Shown here in pieces: positions 50,401-60,720 of a stretch of DNA of 64,000 nt. Source of the stretch: Aristolochia californica. Its lineage: Eukaryota; Streptophyta; Magnoliopsida; Piperales; Aristolochiaceae. The position numbers and the translations under genes are program-made. How positions within the stretch are numbered: the first letter of the stretch is position 1; each line of letters starts with the position of its first letter. Where the stretch lies: assembly GCA_029961685.1 (NCBI GenBank), contig JARWKL010000008.1:22663981-22727980 (forward strand). Reading direction: 5' to 3'. The notes beneath the pieces are model-generated. The model saw only the letters and a program-made list of their open reading frames with translations, did no database searches and was not told the DNA's origin.

Positions 50401-50733
50401 TCCCAAACATGGATAACAAGACTTTGGTGTTCATTTTTAGTGCATGAAATAATTTTCATCACTTACATTTATTATAGTTTTCAATTTTTTACATATTTCA
50501 ACTCTAAAATTTTCATTTTGTTGTGATGTATTTGCCTTATCTTTTTGTTTACGAGAAGAAAGGGAAAGTGGAAACTCAAGTCTAGATTTGAAAAAAAATT
50601 GAACATCCAAAATGCAAATGCACAAATATAGTGAGAGATAATTCCTATAAGTTTTTGCTATTTTAAGCGATTGTAAACACTTTTAGTTTTTTATATATTA
50701 GGTTTTGTAATCATCGAAAAAGGGGGAAGGGAG

Positions 50734-50736
<3 letters not shown>

Positions 50737-50770
<34 letters not shown>
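50737..50770. repeat. poly-G homopolymer, 34 nt
   Basis: Pure G run preceded by the interrupted AGGGGGAAGGGAGGGA, at the fixed monomer position. Confidence 0.9.
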
Positions 50771-50771
<1 letters not shown>

Positions 50772-53700
50772 GGTGTGCGAGGCATTTTTGGTTGAGTGTT
50801 GACTCCCAAACCATAAGTCATTTCTAAAAAAAATTATAACCGTTAATATCATTAATTGGTCAAAATGTTTACGATGATCTATTATTGTTAGGTCAGCTTT
50901 TTGTAAATGCACAAAATGTGGGTTGTTTTGCTCGCTTGAATATCCCACCGTACATTAACCTCCTTGAAATTTTAGGATCATTAGGTCATTTTCGTCTTCA
51001 ACATGTTTCAGGCATGTATATCCATACCTAAAACATGTTTGGATCAATTAGAAATCTCTTTCTTATCAAATTCCAAGCTATTAGGGGTAGTAATAGTGGA
51101 ATTTCCCAAACAAGGATAACGTAACTTTTGTGTTCATTTTTAATGTGTCAAAAAAATTTCTTTTCTTACATTTATTTAGTTTTCAATTTTTTTGCATACA
51201 TAAACTCTAAAATTTTCATTTGTTATGATCTATTTGCCTTATCTTTTTGTTAATGAGAAAAAAAAGGGAGAGTGAAAACTCAAGTTTGGATTTGAAAATA
51301 AATTGTACATCCAAAATGCAAATGCACAAATGCAGAGAGTGATAATTTCAAAAAGAATGTGCGATTTTTATTGATTATAAACTCTTTTAGATTTTTATAT
51401 ATTAGGTTTTGCAATGATCGGAAAATGGGGGGCGAGGCATTTTTAATTGAGTGTTGACTCCCAAACGATAAATCATTTCTAACAAAAATTATAGCCGTTA
51501 ACCATCATTAATTGATCAAAACCTTTACGATGATCTATGATTGTTATGTCAGCTTTTTGTAAATAGGCAAAAAGTGGGTTGTTTGGCTCTGGTAAATATC
51601 CCACTGCACGTTAATTCCAAAAATTATCTGTGATTTTTACAGATTGTAAACTCTATTAGTTTTTTATATATTAGGTTTTGCAATCAACAAAAAAGGGGGG
51701 GCAAGGGATTTAAACTGAGTGTTGACTCCCAAACCATAAGAGAGCTCAACAAAAAATTATGGTCGTTACACTTCATTAATCGATCAAAACCTTTAGGATT
51801 ATCTATGATTGTTTGGTCAACTTTTTGTAAATGTACAAAAAGTGGGTTGTTTGGCTCAATTGAATATCCCACTCGACGTTAACTTGAGAATTTAATTTTT
51901 TCTCTCCTTGAAATTTTTGGACCATTAGGTCATTTTCATCTTCAACATGTTTCAGTCATACATATCCATATTGAAAACATGTTAAGACCAATTAGAAATC
52001 TCTTTCTTACCAAATTCCAAGCTATTAGGTGTTGTACTAGTGGAATTTCCCAAACATGGATAACAAAACTTTGGTGTTCATTTTTAGTGTGTGAAATATT
52101 TTTCTTCACTTACGTATAAAATAATTTTCAATTTTTTTCAAAGATCAACACTAAAATTTTCATTTTCTTGTGATCTATTTGCCTTATCGTTTTGTTTACG
52201 AGAAAAAAGGGACAATGAAAATTGAAGTTTGGATTGGAAAATAAATTGAAAATAAAAAATGGAAATGCACAAATTAAGAGAAAGATAATTCCAAAATGTA
52301 TCTGTAATTTTTCGAGATTGTAAACTCTATAAGTTTTTTATAAATTAGGATTTTCAATCAACGGAAAAGGGCTGATTGTTGACTCTCAAACCGTAAGTCA
52401 GTTCTAACAAAAATTATACCATTACGCATCATTAATCGATCAAAACCTTTACGATTATCTATGTATGTTAGGTTAGCTTTTTGTAACTGGGAAAAAAGTG
52501 GGTTGTTCGGCTCGAGTAACTTTCCCACCGCACGGTCACTTGAGAATTTAATTTTTTCTACTCTTTGAAATTTTTGGATCATTTGGTCATTTGCATCTTC
52601 AACAAGTTCCAAGCATGTACATCCATATTTAAATCATGTTAGGATCAATTAGAAATCTCTTTCTTATAAAATTCCAAGCTATTAGTGGTTGTAATAGTGA
52701 AATTTCCCAAACATGGATAACAAAAACTTTTGTGTTCATTTTTAGTACATGAAAAAAAATTCTTCACTTACATTAATTATAGTTTTCAATTTTTTGTGTA
52801 CATAAACTCTAAAATTTTTATTTTGTAATTTGCCTTATCTTTTTTTTTTACGAGAAAAATGGGAGAGTGAAAACTCAAGTTTGGATTTATAAATCTCTTT
52901 CTTATCAAATTCCAAGCTATTAGGGGTTGTACAAGTGGAATTTCCGAAACATGGATAACAAAACTTTGGTGTTCATTTTAAGTGTGTGAAAAGATTTTCT
53001 TCACTTACATTTATTATAGTTTTCTAATTTTGCCTTATCTCTTTGTTTACGAGAAAAAAGGGAGAGTGAAAACTCAAGTTTGGATTTGAAAAAAAATTGA
53101 ACATCCAAAATACAAATGTATAAATGCAGAGAGAGATAATTCCAAAAAGAATATGTGATTTTTAGATATTTTACACACTTTTAGTTTTTTATATATTAGG
53201 TTTTGCAATCATCGAAAAAGGGCGGGCGAGGCACTCTTAACTGATTGTTGACTCCCAAACCATAAGTCATTTCTAACAAAACTTATAGTCGTTACACATC
53301 ATTAATCGATCAAAACCTTTACGATGATCTATGATTGTTACTTCAGCTTTTTCTAAATAGGCAAAAAGTGGGTTGTTTGGCTCTGGTAAATATCCCACTG
53401 CAAGTTAACTTGAGAATTTAATTTTTTCTACTCCTTGAAATTTTTGGATCATTAGGTCATATGCAACTTCAACATGTTTCAGCCTTGCAAATCCATATTT
53501 AAAACACATTAGTATCAATTAGAAATCTCTTTCTTATAAAATTCCAAGCAATTAGGGGTTGTATTAGTGGAATTTCCTGAACATGGATAAAAAACACTTT
53601 GGTGCTAATTTTTGGTGCGTGAAAAAATTTTCTTCACTTAGATTTATTATAGTTTTCAATTTTTTCCATACATAAACTCAAAAAACTTAATTTTTTTTGT

Positions 53701-56700
53701 GATCTATTTGCTTTATCTTTTCGTTTACAAGAAAAAAGGGAGTGTGAAATCTCAAGTTTGGATTGGAAAATAAATTGAACATCCAAAATGGAAATGCACA
53801 AATGCAGAGAAAGATAATTCCAAAATGTATCTGTGATTTTTACGGATTGTAAACTCTATTAGTTTTTTATATATTAGGTTTTGCAATTAACGGAAAAGGG
53901 GGGCGAGGGATTTAAACTCAGTGTTGACTCTCAAACCATAAGTCAGTTCAACCAAAAATTATGGCCATTACGCTTCATTAATCGATCAAAACCTTTAGGA
54001 TTATCGATGATTGCTAGGTCATCTTTTTGTAAATGCACAAAAAGTGTGTTGTTTGGCTTGGTTGAATATCCCACCACACGTTAACTTGAGAATCTATTTT
54101 TTTTCTCCTTTAAATTTTTGGATCATTAGGTCATTTGCATCTTCAACATGTTTCAGGCATGCATATCCATATTGAACACATGTTAGGATCAATTAGAAAT
54201 CTCTTTCTTATCAAATTCCAAGCTATTAGGGGTTGAACTAGTGCAATTTCCCAAACATGGAAAACAAAACTTTGGTGTTCATTTTTAGTGCGTGAAAATA
54301 TTTTCTTCACTTACATTTTTAATAGTTTTCAATTTTTTGCAAACATAAACTCTAAAATTTTCGTTTCCTTGTGATCTAATTGCCTTATCTTTTTGTTAAC
54401 GAGAAAAAATGGAGAGTGAAAACTGAAGTTTGGATTGGAAAATAAACTGAACATCCAAAACGGAAATGCGCAAATTCAGAGAAAGATAATTCCAAAATGT
54501 ATCAGTGATTTTAGGGATTGTAAAATATATAAGTTTTTTATATATTAGGTTTTCTAATCAACGGAAAAGGGGGGCGAGGGATTTAAACTGAGTGTTGACT
54601 CTCAAACAATAAATCAGTTCTAACAAAAATTATCGCTGTTACGCATTATTAATCGTTCAAAACCTTTAACATCCTCTATGATTGTTAGGTTAGCCTTTTT
54701 TATCTAGGAAAAAAGTGGGTGGTTCTATCCCACCGCACGTTAACTTGAGAATTTAATTTTATCTACTCGAAATTTTTGGATCATTTGGTCATTTGCATCT
54801 CCATCATGTTTTAAGCATGCATATCCATATTTAAAACAAGTTAGGATCAACTAGAAAACTCTTCCTTAAAAAATTCCAAGCTATTAGTGGTTGTAATAGT
54901 GGAATTTCCCAAACATGGATAACAAAAACTTTGGTGTACACTTTTAGGGCATGAAAAAATTTTCTTCACTTACATTTATTGTAGTTTTCATTTTTTTGCA
55001 TGCATAAACTATAAAAATTTCATTTTTTAATTTGCCTTATCTTTATGTTTACGAGAAAAATGGGAGTGTGAAAACTCAAGTTTAGATTTATAAATCTCTT
55101 TCTTATCAAATTCCAAGCTATTAGGGGTTGTACTAGTGGAATTTCCCAAACATGGATAACATAAACTCTAAAATTTTCATTTTGTTGTGATCTATTTGCC
55201 TTATCTTTTTGTTTACGAGACAAAAGGGAGAGTGATAACTCATGTTTGGATTTGAAAAAAATTGATCATTTAAAATGCAAATGATCAAAGGTAGAGAGAG
55301 ATAATTCCGAAAATAATATTTGATTTTTAGGGATTTCACACTCTTTTAGTTTTTTATATATTAGGTTTTTCAATCATCGAAAAAGGACGAGCGAGGCATT
55401 CTTAACTGAGTATTGATTGCCAAACCATAAGTCATTTCTAACAAAAATTATAGCTGTTACACATTATTAATCGATCAAAACCTTTACGATGATCTATGAT
55501 TGTTATGTCAGCTTTTTGTAAATAGGCAAAAAGTTGGCTATTTGGCTTTGGTAAATATCCCACCACACGTTAACTTGAAAATTAAAATTTTTCTACTCCT
55601 TTAAATTTATTGATCATTAGGTCATATGCATCTTCAACATGTTTCAACCTTGCTCATCCATATTTAAAACATGTTAGTATCAATTAGAAATCTCTTTCTT
55701 ATAAAATTCCAAGCAATTAGGGGTCGTACTAGTGGAATTTCCCAAACAATAACAAAACTTTTGGGGATAATTTTTAGTGCTTGAAATGTTTTTCTTCTTT
55801 TAAATTTATTATAGTTTTCAATTTTCTGCATACATCAACTCAAAAGGTTTCATTTTGTTGTGATCTATTTTCCTTTTCTTTACGTTTATGAGAAAAATGG
55901 GAGATGAAATCTCATGTTTGGATTCGAAAATAAATTGAACATCCAAAATTGAAATGCACAAATGCAAAGAAAGATAATTCCAAATTGTATCTTTAATTTT
56001 TAGGGATTTTAAACTCTATTATTTTTTTATATATTAGGTTTTGCAATCAATGGAAAAGGTGGGCAAGGGATTTAAAATGAGTGTTGACTCTCACACCATA
56101 AGTTAGTTCTAGCAAAAATTATAGCCGTTATGCATCATTAATCGATCAAAACCTTTACAATTATCTATGATTGTTAGGTTAGCTTTTTGTAAATGGGCAA
56201 AAAGTGGGTTGTTCGGATCGAGTAAATATCCCACCGCACGTTAAGTTGAGAATTTAATTTTTTCTACTCGAAATTTTTGGATCATTTGGTCATTTGCATC
56301 TTCAACCTATTTTAGGGTGCATATCCGTCTTTAAAACATGTTAGAATCATTTAAAAACTATTTCTTATAAAATTCCAAGCTATTAGGGGTTGTAATAGTG
56401 GAATTTTCCAAACTTGGATAACAAAACTTTGGTGGTCATTTTTAGTGGGTGAAAATATTTTCTTCACTTACATTTATAGTAGTTTTCAATTTTTGTATAC
56501 ATAAACTCTAAAATTTATATATTTTTGTGATCTATTTTCCTTATATCTTTGTTTATGAGAAAAAAGGGAGAGTGAAAACTCAAGTTTGGATCTGAAAAAA
56601 AATTGAACATCCAAAATGGAAATGCACAAATGCAGAGAGATGTAATTCCAAAAAGCATATGTGATTTTTAGGGAATGAAAGCTCTTTTATTTTTTTTATA

Positions 56701-58219
56701 TTAGGTTTTGCAATCATCGGATAAGGGAAGGGGAGGTTGTGAGGGGGGCTACGGAATTTTAACTAAGTGCTGACTCCCAAGCCATAAGTCATTTCTCACA
56801 AAAATTATAGCCATTACGCATCATTAATCGATCAAAACCATTACAATGATCTATGATTGTTAGGTTTGTTTTTTGTAAACAGGCAAAAAGTGGGTTGTTT
56901 GGCTCGGGTGAATATCCCACTGCACGTTAAGAATTTAATTTTTTCTACTCCTTGAAATTTTTTGGTCATTAGATCATTTGCAACTTCAACATGTTTCAGG
57001 CATGCATATCCATATTTAAAATATGTTAGGATCAATTTGAAATCTCTTTCTTATAAAATTCCAAGCTATTAGGTGTTGTGCTAGTTGAATTTCCCAAACA
57101 TAGATAAATAAAACTTTGGTGTTCATTTTTAGTGCGTGAAAAAATTTTCTTCACTTAAATTTATTATAGTTTTCAATTTTTTGCTTACATAAACTCTAAA
57201 TTTTTTATTTTTTTGTGATCTATTTGCCTTATCTTTTTTTTTACGAGAAAAATGGGAGAATGAAAACTCAAGTTTGGATATGAAAAAAAATTGAACATCC
57301 AAACTCGAAATTCACAAATGCTAAGAGAGGTAATTCCAAAAAGTATATGTGATTTTTAAGGATTTTATAATTTTTTAGTTTTTAATATATTAGGTATTAC
57401 AATCATCGAAAAAGGGGGGAGGGGGGGGGGAGGCTTTTTTTACTGAGTTGTGACTCCCGAACCATAAGTTATTTCTAAAAAAAATTATAGCCGTTACACA
57501 TCATTAATCAATCAAAACCTTTATGATGAACTATGATTGTTAGGTCCGCTTTTTTGTAAATAGGAAAAAAGTGGGTAGTTTAGCTCTGGTAAATATCCCA
57601 CCGCACGTTTACTTGAGAATTTAATTTTTTCAACTCCTTGAAATTTTTGGATCATTAGGTAATTTGTATCTTCAACATGTTTCTGGCATGTATATCCATA
57701 TTTAAAACATGTTAGGATCAATTAGAAATCTCTTTCTTATAAAATTCCACCAAGCTATTAGGGGTTGTACTAGTGGAATTTCCCAAACATGGATAAAAAA
57801 ACTTTAGCGTTCATTTTTAGTGCGTGAAATAATTTTCTTCACTTTCATTTATTATTTTTTTCAAGTTTTTTACATAAATAACTTCAAAAATTTTCATTTG
57901 GTTGTGATTAATTTGCCTTATCTTTTTGTTTACGAGAAAAAAAGAGTTTGGATTTGAAAAAAAATTGAACATCCAAAATACCAATGCACAAATGCAGAGA
58001 GTGATGATTTCAAAAAGAATCTGTGATTTTTAGGGATTTTAAACTCTTTTAGTTTTTTATGTATTAGGTTTCGCAATCATTGGAAAATGGGGGGTGAGGT
58101 ATTTTTTACTGAGTGTTGACTCCCAAACCATAAGTCATTTCTAACAAAAGCTATAGCCCTTACACATCATTAATCGATCAAAACCTTTACAATGATCTAT
58201 GATTGTTACGTCATGATGC

Positions 58220-58432
58220 GAACAAAGGTTGGTTTTACGCTGTTATATTGTGGGATCCACCTTGGAGTCACAAGCTAGTGGGATCCACCAACGTAGGTTG
58301 GTTTTACTCTGTTATGTTGTGGGACCCACAATGGTGGCACAAACTAGTGGGACCCACCATGAAGAAGTGGGCAAGATTTACTCTACTACAATGTGGGACC
58401 GACCATGGAGGCTTAAGCTGGTGGGACCTACC
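58220..58432 (+). repeat. Three ~70-bp direct repeats in LTR U3 with GTGGGACCCAC motifs
   Basis: Units of about 70-74 bp, each containing two GTGGGAYCCAC-like words 28 bp apart: 58250 and 58278, 58319 and 58347, 58393 and 58421. Two further words follow at 58443 and 58510. The word is nearly palindromic and contains GGNCCCAC/GTGGGNCC when the centre is AC, the published consensus of plant TCP transcription factors. Function as an enhancer is inference. Confidence 0.8.
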
Positions 58433-58672
58433 ATGAGATTTCATGGGACCCACAAGGATAGCCACGAGTTAGCAATCTATCCTAGAAGGCCAGATGGTTA
58501 GATGATCATGTGGGATCCACAAGGAGATCCACAAGTTGGCAACATATCTAGGAAGATCTCATTTGCATTATATTAGGATTCTATTTACTTCAAGTTACCG
58601 TAAGTAGTTTTCTTTAATTGAATCTAATTAGGGAAAGGGTTCATTCAATCTAGATTCTACCACTTCCTCCAT

Positions 58673-58680
58673 TATAAATA
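58673..58680 (+). promoter_or_regulatory. TATA box of element C LTR
   Basis: TATAAATA in CCATTATAAATAGAGGAC, about 290 bp before the LTR end. The R region would begin roughly 30 bp downstream. Confidence 0.7.
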
Positions 58681-58966
58681 GAGGACTCGTACATGGATTT
58701 GGGACCTTTGATCATTATTGATATTGAGAGATTATTCTTCTTGAGTTCTTGAATGAACTTTTCAAACTTATCAGGGTTTTTCCTGTGGCATTCAAAACGA
58801 CTTATCAAATGGATTGTCCATCGCTGTTTATGGCGTCTTCACTATACCAAGGTTCTTGCTTTGGTAAGCAATGGGTCGCGGTTTCTATCCAAACTTCAAA
58901 GGTCTTGGGGACAATTCCCAGATTTGGTATCGGGTATCATCACGGGTTGACGTGGTTCATATCAAT

Positions 58967-58978
58967 TGGTATCAGAGC
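58967..58978 (+). other. Primer binding site of element C, initiator Met-tRNA
   Basis: TGGTATCAGAGC, two bases after the LTR terminus ATCA. It is an exact match to the usual plant PBS complementary to initiator Met-tRNA and the best preserved of the three gypsy PBS sites here. Confidence 0.95.
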
Positions 58979-59094
58979 TTTGGTTCATCAAGTTTGCCTA
59001 TCCATTGTTTTTTTTCTTCCTTGTCAACAAAAAACAAAATAAAAAGATGAAAACGACTGTTTAAGTCATTGCCGAGGAGGAGAAAAGAAAAAAC

Positions 59095-59124
59095 AAGAAG
59101 AAGAAGAAGAAGAAGAAGAAGAAG
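59095..59124 (+). repeat. (AAG)10 microsatellite
   Basis: Ten perfect AAG units in the element C leader. Element A has no equivalent expansion. Confidence 0.95.
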
Positions 59125-59373
59125 ATTTAACCTTGGCCTAGAAGGAAGAAGGGATAAAAAAAAAAAACAACTAAAGATAGGCATTGCCGAGGAAAAGAGA
59201 GAGAGAGAGAGCAACGTTGCTAAGGCTCGCGAAGGACTTCTCTGTACAGAGGAGGAGGAGTTTTTTTTTTTCTCTTTGTTCTTGCGTTGCCGAAGAAGGA
59301 GAAGCCTTCTCGACGCCGTCGCTGAAGAAGGAGAAGCTCTGTGCCATCGCCGAAGAAGTATTCTCGACTCCAT

Positions 59374-59459
59374 TGTTGGAATTGGCCTGTTGCCTGTCTT
59401 TAATATTCACGTTGCGTCTTCTGTAATTGGTCTATCTTTTAGATCAAATGGTTTCAATA
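59374..59459 (+). repeat. Left LTR of SMART-like element
   Basis: 86 bp, abutting the PBS directly. Differs from the right copy at a handful of positions (for example CACGTTGCG against CATGCTGCA). Confidence 0.85.
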
Positions 59460-59471
59460 TGGTATCAGAGC
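59460..59471 (+). other. Primer binding site of SMART-like element
   Basis: TGGTATCAGAGC followed by GGGTCGGTCG. Same initiator Met-tRNA type as the host element. Confidence 0.88.
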
Positions 59472-59579
59472 GGGTCGGTCGTCTAATCGAATACCACTGT
59501 CCCCAATATTTGTGTTGACAAATTTGATCCCCCGTGTTGTGGGGGTGCCCCGGTTGTGGGTGTCGCATGTGCGGGGGGG

Positions 59580-59665
59580 TGTTGGAATTGGCCCGTTGCC
59601 TGTCTTTAATATTCATGCTGCATCTTCTCTAATAGGTCGATCTTTTAGAGAAAATGGTTTCAATA
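59580..59665 (+). repeat. Right LTR of SMART-like element
   Basis: 86 bp, preceded by the purine tract GCGGGGGGG and followed by GCCATCGCC of the host leader. Confidence 0.85.
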
Positions 59666-60047
59666 GCCATCGCCAGAGAAGGAGAAGTTCTGTTCGGCAC
59701 CATTGCCGAAGAAGAAGACGAAAAAAAAATGTGCCAATGAAGACGATGGCCTCTGATCCCGTGAGATTATCACCGAGCTTTCGAGAAGCAAATCGGACAT
59801 TCCTTTATCATTGGAGAACCACTAGATTATGCAGTGAGGAAGACAAAGACTGTCTTGTCTTCTGCTCTGTTCAGAGCCATGAGGGAGAATACCGCTCTGT
59901 TCGGTGCCGTGAGAAAAAAATGATCGTCACCCTCAATTTTTGGTGTTGTAAGGGAAAGATCGGTTGTCGACAGAATTCCTGAACTTACCGACACAGTACT
60001 ATTCGGGATTTGGCAGAAGGAGGATGGTTGAAGATGATGTTGTTGCC

Positions 60048-60085
60048 CGATTAAATTTTTTCCGAAGTTAGGAAAAATTTTATCA
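60048..60085. other. Imperfect palindrome in element C leader
   Basis: CGATTAAATTTTTTCC, a short spacer, then GGAAAAATTTTATCA. This is the element C counterpart of the stronger palindrome at 30995-31032; the arms carry mismatches but the structure can still form. Confidence 0.65.
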
Positions 60086-60292
60086 GCTCCGAGTCGCGCT
60101 TCTTCAACTCACGAGCTGAGTTTTGTGTCAGACCAAGCGGAGTGAACCGAGTCAACCCAGGCCAACTTGGACCGGGTCAACTCAGACCGGGTAGACTCAG
60201 TGAGTCAACAATGCTCAAAGCACAAAAAAAAAGAAATTACTAGACCGTTCTATGTTGCATGTTATTCTAACCTTGTTTGCAGATTTTTAATC

Positions 60293-60482
60293 ATGTCGCA
60301 TGATCAAGAGATTCCATCATCTGGTGTTCTGAATCTGCCAATGCAAGTATTAGTGGGGGAGATGAGATGGATGATGAGGGAGGAGTTAGAAAGGGAAAAA
60401 AAGGAAACACAATGGAGACAACCATCATTTGTTCTGATCAACCCAAGGAGGAACAAGTTGTACCGAAGGGAAGTTGAGGATA
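60293..60482 (+). pseudogene. Gag N-terminal stub of element C
   Basis: Starts MSHDQEIPSSGVLNLPMQVL, matching the gag starts of A and B. It runs open through MRWMMREELEREKKE and LINPRRNKLYRREVEDM, then enters the inverted LTR and ends 16 codons later. The frame is open upstream of this ATG to 60167, but homology places the start here. Only the N-terminal coiled-coil-like part of gag remains, and the capsid domain is missing. Confidence 0.85.
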
Positions 60483-60720
60483 TGATACGAACCATGTCAA
60501 CCTGTGACGAAAGCCGATACCAAATCGAGTAATCGTCCCCAGACCTTTCAAGTTTGGAAGGAAAACGCGACCTATTGTTTAGCAAAGGAAGAACCTTGGT
60601 ATAGTGAAGATGCCACAAACAGGGATGGAAATCCGTTTGATAAGTCAATTTGAACTTCACAAGGAAAAATCCCTGATAACTTTGAAATGTTCCTTCAAAA
60701 ACTCAAGAAGAATAACTCTC
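60483..60720 (-). mobile_element. Inverted A-type LTR 3' fragment ending element C
   Basis: Begins with the LTR terminus (TGATACGAACC on the plus strand) and runs about 238 bp inward to AGAATAACTCTC, where it breaks into satellite AAAGTGGGTTG. A short CAAA overlap at the break fits end joining. It is opposite in orientation to the LTR at 58214. Confidence 0.9.

Larger units (their letters stand above)
32416..58213 (+). repeat. 678-bp satellite array with higher-order structure
   Basis: The longest forward stretch. Landmarks near 32634, 33275, 33953, 34628, 34890, 35216, 35893, 36566, 37097, 37773, 38039, 39584, 40264, 40965, 41232, 41908 and 42518 show full monomers mixed with recurring 262-267-bp truncated ones. 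From about 34.8 kb two sequence types alternate. Type I has ATCATCGAAAAAGG, GAGGCATTTTTAACTG and GACTCCCAAACC. Type II has ATCAACGGAAAAGG, GAGGGATTTAAACTG and GACTCTCAAACC with AAGTCAGTTC. Many private deletions occur (for example near 37002, 38332, 38592, 39078, 42107, 44640, 47911 and 50050). No gene or RNA gene is visible in any of it. Confidence 0.95.
58214..58964 (+). repeat. 5' LTR of element C (751 bp)
   Basis: Begins TGATGCGAAC and ends GTTCATATCA, an imperfect 10-bp terminal inverted repeat. U3 has three direct repeats (58220-58432), the TATA box is at 58673-58680 and a U5 stem-loop TTGCTTTGGTAAGCAA is at 58856-58871. Homologous to the element A LTR, slightly longer. Confidence 0.94.
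59374..59665 (+). mobile_element. SMART/TRIM-type miniature LTR retrotransposon, 292 bp
   Basis: Two near-identical 86-bp direct repeats (59374-59459 and 59580-59665) beginning TGTTGGAATTGGCC and ending TTTCAATA. Between them are a PBS TGGTATCAGAGC at 59460-59471 and a purine-rich GCGGGGGGG before the second repeat. No coding capacity. The paralogous leader in element A reads CTTCTCGATGCCGTCGCCGG without interruption, which proves an insertion. Flanks TCCAT and GCCAT fit a 5-bp target duplication with one change. From memory, the published SMART family in plants is also about 292 bp. Transposition would need proteins supplied by other elements. Confidence 0.88.
58979..60292 (+). other. Leader of element C, interrupted by a SMART-like element
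   Basis: Homologous to the leader of element A. It contains an (AAG)10 microsatellite at 59095-59124, a GA run near 59197-59211 and several GCCGAAGAAGGAGAAG-like words about 30 bp apart from 59286 on. It also has the 60048-60085 palindrome and a stretch of GGTCAACTCAGACCGGGT-like words before gag. Long open frames in the leader are Arg/Lys/Glu-rich low complexity, run through the inserted element, and are not credible proteins. Confidence 0.78.
58214..60720 (+). mobile_element. Element C: rearranged Ty3/gypsy element with inverted LTR end
   Basis: Plus-strand 5' LTR, intact PBS, long leader and about 190 bp of gag, then abruptly the 3' end of an A-type LTR in the opposite orientation (60483-60720). 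The satellite stops at TTACGTCA on the left and resumes at AAAGTGGGTTG on the right. Only about 18 bp of the monomer is missing, so one monomer was interrupted and a few bases were lost at the right edge. No target duplication can be checked, because the right end is not an LTR terminus. A plausible history is a second element inserted in reverse into gag, followed by a deletion removing the rest of both. Confidence 0.88.

Noticed and set aside
58203..58501. Plus-strand ORFs of 77 and 90 codons with a repeated pattern
   Set aside because: They read through the U3 direct repeats of the LTR; the internal repeat gives the periodic peptide. No homology to a known protein.
59069..59518. Arg/Lys-rich 149-codon ORF and antisense partners in the element C leader
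   Set aside because: Low complexity from AAG and GAAGGAGAAG repeats. It runs into the SMART-like insertion and is not conserved with the element A leader.
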